Of a stretch of 20,990 bases of DNA, positions 1 to 6,584 are shown one piece after another. Origin of the DNA: Actinomycetes bacterium (lineage in GTDB: Bacteria > Actinomycetota > Actinomycetes > Actinomycetales > Demequinaceae); contig JAEYOR010000059.1 of assembly GCA_023411615.1 (NCBI GenBank), forward strand, positions 1 to 20,990. The letters are read 5' to 3'. The notes below the pieces were generated by a model, which was not told where the DNA came from, made no database searches, and was given only the letters and a program-made list of their open reading frames with translations. Position 1 is the first letter of the stretch. The number at the start of each line of letters is the position of its first letter. A program made the translations under genes and the position numbers.

Positions 1-1333
1 TGTGGAGGTCTCGGGGGTCGCGGCCGCTCGTGTCGAGCAAGCCGGCATCGACCACGTACTGCTCAGCAATGGCGGCGGCTGACCTCTCCGCTTGATGGAG
101 TGCCGCACCTGCTTGCGCCTTCCACACGGCAGCAGCCAAACGGCCCGACGCCGTCGAGGCCACGAGGTTTGCGAGATCATCGCCGTGGGCCCCACGGTTG
201 ACACCGATGGTGAGCGCGTCCGCGAAACGGCGCAGCGCACCCGGGCCGAGATCGAGGTTCTGCAAGCGAACGGTGAGCGCCTCGATTCGCTCGGCGGGAG
301 CGGCGTTACCGAGGATGAGCAGTTGGGCAGACTCTCGAACCACGTCCTCCACGGCCGCCAACCGCGTGCCTGCGCCCGCAGATCCCATCCGCATGTCGCG
401 CAAGAGTGCGCCGCGCAAGCGGTCCGCCACGCCGTCCTCATCGGAAGCCGTGAGACCGTCTTGTTGCAATGCCCTGAGACTGCACCCGCACGAACCGCGC
501 GTGACAAACATGACGGAATCCGGATGGACCGCGGTGTGCGGCACGTCCTCGCCACGGATTTGCTGCAAGGCAAGCCGTCCCGCGATCGCACCCACCTCAT
601 CAAAGCGTGCTTCAACGGTGGTGAGCGGGGGCGCGCTGAATGTGCCTCCCGCAACGTTGTCAAAGGCCGCGATCGCGATGTCCTGTGGAATGCTCAGTCC
701 CGCCGATTGGAGAGCACGCATGACGCCAACCGCGTTGCGGTCAGTCGCGATCGCAAGAGCGGTAGGACGCGGGGAGGACCGCAACACGGATACCGCCGCC
801 CAACGACCACCCGACTCAGCATTCTCCGGCGTCTCGAACTTGAGGCCGAGATCGATCTCAAGCCCGTGCCTGCGCAGCACAGCGCAATACGCCTCGTAAC
901 GCTCCGCGATGTCACGTTGGGCCATATTGCCCACAAAGCCGATCCGCGTGTGTCCGTGAGCGACAAGATGCTCGACCACCGCTTCCATGCCCGCATGGTT
1001 GTCGGGTCGCACTTGCGGCGCCGAAAAGCCATCCACTTGTGTGCTGGACAGCAACACGATGGCCTTGCCAGCATCTCGCAGTCTGCTCAAATAGTTGCCG
1101 TCAGCGGCGGTTGTGACGGAGATGACGGCATCTGCCTCGGACCATGCGATGGGCATGGCAAAGTCGCCCTGAGCGCCACCTTCGTCTCGCGCGGAGTGCT
1201 CTTTGAGTGTCTCGACGATGACCACGCGTCCGTTTGCCCCCACAACCTCGCGTGTGACACCAGCGAGTACGTCGCCAAAGAAGTCTCCACTGAGAGTTGG
1301 CGTCAGTACGAGCGTGACGGGGGCATTGGGCAT
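1..1333 (-). CDS. LacI-like periplasmic-binding-fold sensor protein, partial (C-terminus beyond window)
   Basis: An unbroken minus-strand frame from ATG at 1333 runs off the left edge (444 residues visible). It opens directly with the first strand of a type-1 periplasmic-binding fold (VTLVLTPTLSGDFFGDVLAGV) and continues with LacI-family C-domain signatures: GHTRIGFVGN near residue 125, then ALAIATDRNAVGVMRALQ, IAIAAFDN and TTVEARFDEVGAIAGRLA. An RGSCGC segment follows, then about 150 mostly helical residues. There is no LacI helix-turn-helix, and the divergent MFS gene at 1488 leaves no room for one. From general knowledge, headless sensors of this kind are often fused to an output domain such as GGDEF; that output would lie outside the window and is inference. 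It probably senses a sugar-like ligand in the cytoplasm. This frame has no long ATG-initiated stretch near its 3' part, so automated calls could miss it. The start has only a weak upstream purine tract. Confidence 0.8.
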   Translation of the reverse strand, partial: MPNAPVTLVLTPTLSGDFFGDVLAGVTREVVGANGRVVIVETLKEHSARDEGGAQGDFAMPIAWSEADAVISVTTAADGNYLSRLRDAGKAIVLLSSTQVDGFSAPQVRPDNHAGMEAVVEHLVAHGHTRIGFVGNMAQRDIAERYEAYCAVLRRHGLEIDLGLKFETPENAESGGRWAAVSVLRSSPRPTALAIATDRNAVGVMRALQSAGLSIPQDIAIAAFDNVAGGTFSAPPLTTVEARFDEVGAIAGRLALQQIRGEDVPHTAVHPDSVMFVTRGSCGCSLRALQQDGLTASDEDGVADRLRGALLRDMRMGSAGAGTRLAAVEDVVRESAQLLILGNAAPAERIEALTVRLQNLDLGPGALRRFADALTIGVNRGAHGDDLANLVASTASGRLAAAVWKAQAGAALHQAERSAAAIAEQYVVDAGLLDTSGRDPRDLH

Positions 1334-1487
1334 CCTTGTCCAATCTCGAGCGGCTGGGCAGTCCTCACGATGCCCATCGGCACATTCGCGGAAGGTGCAA
1401 GGGAAGCCGCGAAACCGCGCGCGCGAATGATGCCCCTGTTGCGCTTTAGGCTTGATGTGTCTCGCACTCTCGACTCGAGGAATCCCG

Positions 1488-2801
1488 GTGACCCCTACGC
1501 CCCGTCCCGCGATCAGTCGTGGTGCTGGGCTCATTTTTGGTATCAGTGCGATCGCCTATCTTGTGGCTGTTCTCCACCGCACGGCGCTTGGAGTTGCAAG
1601 CGTTGACGCCGCCGTTCGATTCGACATTGAGGCCACGGCGCTCGCCATGCTCGCCGTTGTCCAGATCGCGGTGTACGCACTGATGCAGGTCCCTGCCGGG
1701 CTGTTGCTCGATCGGTGGGGCGCCGCCCGGGTCATTGTCGCCGGTTCGCTGGTGCTCGCTGCCGGTCAGGCGCTCATGGCCTTTGCACCCGGATTCTGGT
1801 GGGCACTTGGCGCGCGCGTGCTCATCGGTGCCGGTGACGCCCCGATCTTCATCGCGGTCACTCGCCTCATCGCCATCCACTTTCCCCCGCGCCGAGTCCC
1901 CGTCATGGTTCAGGTGGCCGGTCTCATCGGCATGTCCGGTCAACTCGCCACGACGATCCCGTTCGCGTGGGCACTTCGTGTTGGCGGTTGGGAACGGGCG
2001 TTTGCTGGCCTCGCCGCGATCGGCATGCTCGTCGCCATTGGGGTCTTCGTTGTCCTCGTCCGTCCCATCCTGGGTGACCCGCGAGAGACGAGCGCCGCAT
2101 TCTCACTTGCCGAGACGATGCGCACTCACTGGCACACCCCTGGAGTTCGGCTCGGCTTCTGGTCGCACTTCTTGGGGCCGTTCTCGTCCAACGCGATCGC
2201 GCTGCTGTGGGGAATGCCGTTCTTCACCATGGGCCATGGGCTGTCGAGGTCAGAAGCAAGTGCACTGCTCACCGTGCTCGTCTTGGCGAACATCGTCGCT
2301 GGCCCCGTCATTGGTGTGCTGACAGCGCGCCACCCATTGCGGCGTTCATGGCTGGTCCTTGGGGGCGCAGTGATGACGGCCGCCGCGTGGGTAGCGGTGC
2401 TTGTCCCGAGCGAGCCGCTCTCGTGGTGGCAACTCATGGTCTTTGTCACGGTGATCGGAGCGGGAGGCCCGGCCGCCCTCATCGGCATGGACTTTGCACG
2501 GTCCTTTGCGGTTCAGCACCGGGCAGGCTCAGCGACCGGCTTTGTCAACATGGGCGGCTTTGGCGCCACCGTGGTGTCTGTGCTCCTCGTCGGCATCGTG
2601 CTCCAGCTCGCCTCCCCTTCGGGCACCACGCAGTACTCGCTGGCGGAGTTCCGCTTGGCGTTCGCGTCGCTAGCGTTGCCGTGGATCGTCGGAGTGGTTG
2701 GCGTGATCCGGAGCCGCCGTGGCACGCGTGCCGTGATGGCCGCAGATGGTGTGGTTGTACCGACGATCCGCGAGGTGTGGCAGCGCTACCGCGAGCGTTA
2801 G
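1488..2801 (+). CDS. MFS transporter (paralogue 1)
   Basis: A 437-residue membrane protein with about 12 hydrophobic segments and a typical MFS layout. After the first helix comes HRTALGVASVDAA, then the loop-2/3 motif PAGLLLDRWGAARV, and GARVLIGAGDAPIFIAVTRL in the first half. The second half has RHPLRRSW after its own loop and a conserved MGGFGATVVSVLLVG segment. I chose GTG at 1488 over ATG at 1455 because GAGGAA (1477-1482) sits at Shine-Dalgarno distance and because the paralogue at 4523 starts at the equivalent place. The substrate cannot be read from the sequence. The gene diverges from the LacI-like sensor and converges on the oxidoreductase at 2798, overlapping it by 4 nt. It closely resembles the MFS protein at 4523-5815. 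Confidence 0.9.
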   Translation: MTPTPRPAISRGAGLIFGISAIAYLVAVLHRTALGVASVDAAVRFDIEATALAMLAVVQIAVYALMQVPAGLLLDRWGAARVIVAGSLVLAAGQALMAFAPGFWWALGARVLIGAGDAPIFIAVTRLIAIHFPPRRVPVMVQVAGLIGMSGQLATTIPFAWALRVGGWERAFAGLAAIGMLVAIGVFVVLVRPILGDPRETSAAFSLAETMRTHWHTPGVRLGFWSHFLGPFSSNAIALLWGMPFFTMGHGLSRSEASALLTVLVLANIVAGPVIGVLTARHPLRRSWLVLGGAVMTAAAWVAVLVPSEPLSWWQLMVFVTVIGAGGPAALIGMDFARSFAVQHRAGSATGFVNMGGFGATVVSVLLVGIVLQLASPSGTTQYSLAEFRLAFASLALPWIVGVVGVIRSRRGTRAVMAADGVVVPTIREVWQRYRER

Positions 2802-3439
2802 CCGACTACTGAGACGTGCTCGCGGCGATGCTCGCCTGACTCGATGAGGTCGATCACGGCCTTGGCAAAATCACCGGCCGAGATATAACTAGTTCCCTCA
2901 CTATCAAACTGTGCCACCTCTCCGCCCAAGCGATACGTGCCGGTTGTCTCGCCGGGAGCAAATGCGCCAAAGGTGGCGGCCGGGCTCACAAAGGTCCACT
3001 GAACCTCATCCGGTTCCACCTTGAGCATCTCAAGGATCGAGTGGCCCGCGAGCGCCTCTTCCCGGTATTCCGCCGGCACATCGCCCTCGATGAAGCGAGG
3101 TGCATCCGGTGCGGGCCGCAGAGACGAGAAGCCGCCGACAACAACGAGAGGCACGCCCGTCGCGCCCGCGCGCGCAGCAAGCGCCTCCGCGAGCTGAGCA
3201 TGTTGGTGCGCCATGTCTCCACGTGGCGAGGTAGCCGTCACCACGGCGTCGGCTTCATCGAAGGCGCGCGTGCGCACCGCCTCATCCAAGGCCGAACCAC
3301 GCACGTACGTAACTCCTGCAACAGGCGATGCGGGCTCGTGACGCGACACTGCCGTCACCTCATGACCGCGATCTGCCGCCTCGGCAACAATTGCCGCCCC
3401 TGCGTATCCGGTGCCACCGATCACGGTGATGCGAGCCAT
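2798..3439 (-). CDS. NAD(P)-binding SDR/NmrA-like oxidoreductase
   Basis: A 213-residue Rossmann-fold protein starting MARITVIGGTGYAGAAIV, with the GxxGxxG dinucleotide motif at residues 8-14. VTAVSRHEP follows at the second strand (ribose contact), then DAVVTATSPRGD, PLVVVGGFSSL and WTFVSPAATFGAF. The overall pattern and length match atypical SDR proteins of the COG2910 or NAD(P)H-binding type, which lack the classical YxxxK catalytic pair, so it may be a reductase or a redox-sensing protein; the substrate is unknown. ATG at 3439 has a strong Shine-Dalgarno (GAGGAGG) 5 nt upstream. Its stop overlaps the MFS stop by 4 nt tail to tail. It diverges from the aldo/keto reductase. Confidence 0.88.
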   Translation of the reverse strand: MARITVIGGTGYAGAAIVAEAADRGHEVTAVSRHEPASPVAGVTYVRGSALDEAVRTRAFDEADAVVTATSPRGDMAHQHAQLAEALAARAGATGVPLVVVGGFSSLRPAPDAPRFIEGDVPAEYREEALAGHSILEMLKVEPDEVQWTFVSPAATFGAFAPGETTGTYRLGGEVAQFDSEGTSYISAGDFAKAVIDLIESGEHRREHVSVVG

Positions 3440-3504
3440 GTGAACCTCCTCAGTGAATGTGTGACTAGCGGTGGCAACGCGGCCAACCGCGGCACCATTC
3501 CGTC

Positions 3505-3531
3505 ACTATGCATGGAAAGGTGAAGCGTCAA
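3505..3531 (-). promoter_or_regulatory. Candidate promoter of the NAD(P)-binding oxidoreductase
   Basis: Read on the minus strand, TTGACG (3526-3531) and CATAGT (3505-3510) stand 15 nt apart, about 65 bases upstream of the start at 3439. The -35 matches the sigma-70 consensus in 5 of 6 positions. The spacer is short, so this is a candidate only. Confidence 0.35.
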
Positions 3532-3586
3532 CAGTCCCGCCTCAGCAGGCGTGAGACGCGAGCGCATTGATCCCCCGAATTCGTCG

Positions 3587-3601
3587 TACCCTCGATCTAT
3601 G
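3587..3601 (+). promoter_or_regulatory. Leaderless -10 element of the aldo/keto reductase
   Basis: TACCCT (3587-3592) is followed by exactly 6 nt and then ATG (3599). There is no Shine-Dalgarno. In Actinobacteria a TANNNT hexamer at this distance places transcription initiation on the start codon itself, giving a leaderless mRNA. Confidence 0.6.
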
Positions 3602-4447
3602 ACCGCACCTCTCATCGACCTCAATGACGGGTCACAGATCCCCGCCGTCGGCTTTGGCACCTACCCACTCATCGGCAAAGAGGGCTACCGGGCCGTGCGC
3701 TCCGCGCTCGATGCGGGCTACCGCCTCATCGACTCCGCCGTGAACTACGAGAACGAAGGCACGGTGGGCAAGGCGATCCGCGACTTCCTCAAGGAATCCG
3801 GCACGGACCGCTCCGAGATCACGGTGCAGACCAAGTTGGCAGGCCGCCACCATGACACCGCACGCGCTGTGCTGTCGGGCCAGGAGTCTGCGGCGCGGCT
3901 CGGCCTCGACCAGATCGACGTCATGCTCATCCACTGGCCCAACCCCATCACCAATAAGTACCGCGACGCTTGGCGCGGCCTTGTCGAGTTGCGGGACCAA
4001 GGCGTCGTCCGCTCGATTGGCGTCTCAAACTTCACCGAGCAGCACCTCGCGGACATCATTGCGGATTCGGGTGTGACGCCCGTCCTCAATCAGGTAGAGC
4101 TGCACCCGTACTTTGTCCAGGAGGCCCTTCGCGGTGAGCACGCACGGCTCGGCATCGTCACGCAGTCGTGGAGTCCGCTTGGAAAGGGCAAGCCCGCTTA
4201 CGCCGAGCCGGCCGTGGCCGACGCCGCAGTGGCTCACGGTGTCACCCCGGCTCAAGTGATTCTCCGCTGGCACATCGAGTTAGGTGCGGTGCCGGTGCCC
4301 AAGTCGGCGACGCCGTCGCGTCAAGCGGAGAATCTCGATGTCTTCGGGTTCTCGCTCACGCAAGCAGAGGTCGACGCAATCACCGGGCTCACGCGTGAGG
4401 ACGGCCGCCTCTTTGGCGGCGACCCGAACACGCATGAGGAGATGTAG
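3599..4447 (+). CDS. Aldo/keto reductase
   Basis: A 282-residue NAD(P)H-dependent reductase of the (beta/alpha)8 aldo/keto reductase family, close to the 2,5-diketo-gluconate reductase group. The catalytic tetrad is complete: D45 and Y50 in IDSAVNYENEG, K79 in VQTKLAG, and H112 in LIHWPNP. Other family segments are SIGVSNFTEQHL, NQVELHPYF, WSPLGKGKP and the cofactor-binding VPKSATPSRQAENL near the C-terminus. Length is normal for the family. An upstream in-frame GTG at 3551 would add 16 residues with no homology-like content; ATG at 3599 fits the family N-terminus and the leaderless promoter signature. The physiological carbonyl substrate is unknown. It diverges from the oxidoreductase at 2798-3439 and precedes the second MFS gene by 75 nt. 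Confidence 0.94.
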   Translation: MTAPLIDLNDGSQIPAVGFGTYPLIGKEGYRAVRSALDAGYRLIDSAVNYENEGTVGKAIRDFLKESGTDRSEITVQTKLAGRHHDTARAVLSGQESAARLGLDQIDVMLIHWPNPITNKYRDAWRGLVELRDQGVVRSIGVSNFTEQHLADIIADSGVTPVLNQVELHPYFVQEALRGEHARLGIVTQSWSPLGKGKPAYAEPAVADAAVAHGVTPAQVILRWHIELGAVPVPKSATPSRQAENLDVFGFSLTQAEVDAITGLTREDGRLFGGDPNTHEEM

Positions 4448-4510
4448 GGCGGCTAACGCCTGAGGGCTACCTCCGGCCAAAGGTCCACGGTTTGCCCTGA
4501 AAGTACGCCC

Positions 4511-4525
4511 TACCCTTGGCCCGTG
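4511..4525 (+). promoter_or_regulatory. Leaderless -10 element of MFS paralogue 2
   Basis: TACCCT (4511-4516), then 6 nt, then GTG (4523). The hexamer and spacing are the same as upstream of the aldo/keto reductase, and again there is no Shine-Dalgarno. This supports GTG 4523 as the start. Confidence 0.6.
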
Positions 4526-5815
4526 TTCACCACCCCGCCGCGTCGCGCGTGGCTGGTGTTTGCCGCAGCCGCGATCGCGTATCTCGTTGCGGTCACTCAC
4601 CGCACCGCTCTTGGAGTGGCGGGGGTGGAGGCTCTCGATCGCTTTGGCACCGGCGCCTCGGGGCTCGCGTTGCTGTCGATTGCACAGCTCGCCACGTATG
4701 CCGCCCTCCAAGTGCCCGCAGGACGTCTACTTGACCGCTACGGTCCGCGTCAGGTGATGATTGCCGGCTCATTGCTCATGGCATTGGGCCAAGTGGTGAT
4801 GGCGACATGCCACGAGTACTGGCCCGCTGTGGTGGCGCGCATTCTCATTGGTGCGGGCGATGCTCCCATCTTCATTACCGCCTCACGTCTTGTGGCCCAT
4901 TGGTTCCCACCGCGCCGAGCGCCGCTGATGATCCAGGCGGTGGCACAGCTCGGCCAGCTCGGGCAGCTCGCCGCAGCCATTCCTGTCGCGTGGCTCCTGC
5001 ACGCACGAGGCTGGAGCACGACGTTCTATGTCCTGGCTGGCGCCGGCGTCATCGCGGCGCTGGTCGCAACTACCGTCAAAGTACCGCGCGAGCACGATGT
5101 CACCGCCGCTGGTGAGACTCAGGCCCGCGCTCCGGTCACAATCTCCCGGTCCGGCGTCTGGCTCGGGTTCTGGACGCACTTCACTGCGCTGTTCTCCGCC
5201 AACACAATCGCCCTGCTGTGGGGTGTGCCGTTCTTCATCACCGCCCAGGGGCGATCTCCAGCGGAAGCGAGCGCTTTGCTCACCGTGCTCACTCTCGCCA
5301 AACTTGCGGGGGGTCCATTCATTGGCACGGCGACCGCGCGCCACCCACTCCGCCGTTCGTGGCTCGTACTCGGCTTCGCGGGCATCACAGCTGTTGCCTG
5401 GGCCACCGTGCTCCTTCCTTCGTCGCCGCGGCCGATGTGGCAGCTCGTCGCCTTCGTTGCCGTCATCGGCGTCGGCGGCCCTGTGTCGCTCGTCGGCCTC
5501 GACTACGCGCGCACCTTCGCGGACCACCGTCGGCTCGGCACCGCAAATGGGATCGTCAACACCGGCGGCTTCGCGGCGACCATCCTCGCCGTTGGGCTTG
5601 TGGGCCTCGTGCTTGAGATCGCCGCGCCCGGTGGCGTCTATGACCTCGATGCGTACCGACTCGCCTTTGCCGCGCTCATCGTGCCGTGGATGGTGGGGGT
5701 TGTTGGCATTGTGCGGATGCGGCGCGCTGCGCGGCTCGACTGGGCCCGCGACGGGGTGGTGGTGAGACCAATCCGCGAGGTGATCTCGGAACGCCGGCGT
5801 GGGCGCTCGTCCTGA
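4523..5815 (+). CDS. MFS transporter (paralogue 2)
   Basis: A 430-residue, roughly 12-helix MFS protein that is a clear paralogue of the gene at 1488-2801. Both share HRTALGVA after helix 1, PAGxLLDRxG in the following loop, LIGAGDAPIFI, FPPRRxP, RHPLRRSW and a C-terminal DGVVVxxIREV. Over the 68-residue block from PAG to FPPRR I count 41 identities by eye with no gap. The GTG start at 4523 lies at a leaderless promoter. It converges on the TetR gene with a 9-nt gap. The substrate is unknown; the duplicated pair around two redox genes suggests export or import of related metabolites, which is inference. Confidence 0.92.
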   Translation: MFTTPPRRAWLVFAAAAIAYLVAVTHRTALGVAGVEALDRFGTGASGLALLSIAQLATYAALQVPAGRLLDRYGPRQVMIAGSLLMALGQVVMATCHEYWPAVVARILIGAGDAPIFITASRLVAHWFPPRRAPLMIQAVAQLGQLGQLAAAIPVAWLLHARGWSTTFYVLAGAGVIAALVATTVKVPREHDVTAAGETQARAPVTISRSGVWLGFWTHFTALFSANTIALLWGVPFFITAQGRSPAEASALLTVLTLAKLAGGPFIGTATARHPLRRSWLVLGFAGITAVAWATVLLPSSPRPMWQLVAFVAVIGVGGPVSLVGLDYARTFADHRRLGTANGIVNTGGFAATILAVGLVGLVLEIAAPGGVYDLDAYRLAFAALIVPWMVGVVGIVRMRRAARLDWARDGVVVRPIREVISERRRGRSS

Positions 5816-5824
5816 GCAAGCGCG

Positions 5825-6442
5825 TCAGGACTCGGGCTCGTCGCTGCCGTCAAGCACGGCGAGCACAAAGTCGACAACACGATCCACATCGTGTGAATTG
5901 ACGTCGATGCACTCGGGGTAGACCACGTGCCAATTGACGATGGCCTCATACCCTGCGCCCACGGCCGCGATCGCGCGGATCATCTTGGCGGGATCAACTT
6001 GCTGCGGGTCGTCGACGCCCGCCAGCCCCATCGCCAACCGCGTTGCCAACTGGCTGATGGCCCCACTTTCGACCATCCTCTGCCCCACCAATTGGGCAAC
6101 GGTCGGGTCCTTCAGCACGGTCACCACGTCGGGGTCGTGCGATGTCGTCGCGACAACGACGTCCCTGATGAACTGCCTGCGCTGCTCGCGGTCGGTGAGA
6201 TCACGGGGGATCTCCATGACGGCGCGCATCGCCGTCAGCGGCTCGGTGACAAGCTCAGCGAGGATGTCTTCCTTTGACGTGAAGTGGTAGTACAGCGCCG
6301 CCTTGGTCACGCCAAGTTCATCGCTGATATCGCGGATCGAGGTGCCGGCGAATCCTCGCTGGGCAAAAAGCGCCGACGCTGTCTTGAGGATGCGCCGACG
6401 CGTGTCAGCACCTGACGTCCGTCGCTCGTCCTCGATGCTCAT
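5825..6442 (-). CDS. TetR/AcrR family transcriptional regulator
   Basis: A 205-residue regulator. The N-terminal helix-turn-helix domain covers about residues 13-60: TRRRILKTASALFAQRGF, then DISDELGVTKAALYYHFTSKEDIL, the canonical TetR recognition helix and YYHF hinge. The rest is the helical ligand-binding and dimerisation domain, which does not reveal the ligand. It is divergent from the MMPL exporter gene, and the 142-nt intergenic region holds two related operator-like sites, so the simplest reading is that it represses the exporter and itself until a toxic or lipid-like ligand binds. ATG at 6442 is preceded by GAGGG only 1 nt away, a poor Shine-Dalgarno distance; GAAGAT 6 nt upstream could be a weak leaderless -10. 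Confidence 0.92.
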   Translation of the reverse strand: MSIEDERRTSGADTRRRILKTASALFAQRGFAGTSIRDISDELGVTKAALYYHFTSKEDILAELVTEPLTAMRAVMEIPRDLTDREQRRQFIRDVVVATTSHDPDVVTVLKDPTVAQLVGQRMVESGAISQLATRLAMGLAGVDDPQQVDPAKMIRAIAAVGAGYEAIVNWHVVYPECIDVNSHDVDRVVDFVLAVLDGSDEPES

Positions 6443-6506
6443 GCCCTCATCTTCTCACCGTTCATCACCACCACACAGCGCATCGCCAACACCCTCTCCA
6501 CTCGGC

Positions 6507-6528
6507 TTGACGAACGTTTAGTAAACGT
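6507..6528 (+). promoter_or_regulatory. Exporter promoter -35 with palindromic operator 1
   Basis: TTGACG (6507-6512) is a good -35. It is followed by the perfect palindrome ACGTTTA-G-TAAACGT (6514-6528), which would fall between -35 and a weak -10 (CACGAT, 6531-6536, 18-nt spacer). A palindrome at this spot is the usual site for a TetR dimer to block RNA polymerase. Confidence 0.6.
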
Positions 6529-6549
6529 GCCACGATTCCCAGCATAGTC

Positions 6550-6567
6550 ACTTACCAATCGTTCAGT
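6550..6567 (+). promoter_or_regulatory. Operator 2, imperfect dyad upstream of the exporter
   Basis: ACTTACCAATCGTTCAGT is an imperfect inverted repeat with outer arms ACT/AGT. Its reverse complement contains GAACGATTGGTAA, matching GAACGTTTAGTAA of operator 1 (6512-6524) at 11 of 13 positions, so the two sites appear to be bound by the same regulator. It lies just upstream of the Shine-Dalgarno of the MMPL gene. Confidence 0.55.
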
Positions 6568-6584
6568 CACCCCGAAAGGTCGCG

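Noticed and set aside
92..1606. Long plus-strand open frame of 504 codons
   Set aside because: It is antisense to the LacI-like sensor, whose minus-strand translation has clear family motifs; the plus-strand product is Arg/His-rich with no recognisable domain and runs into the MFS gene in another frame.
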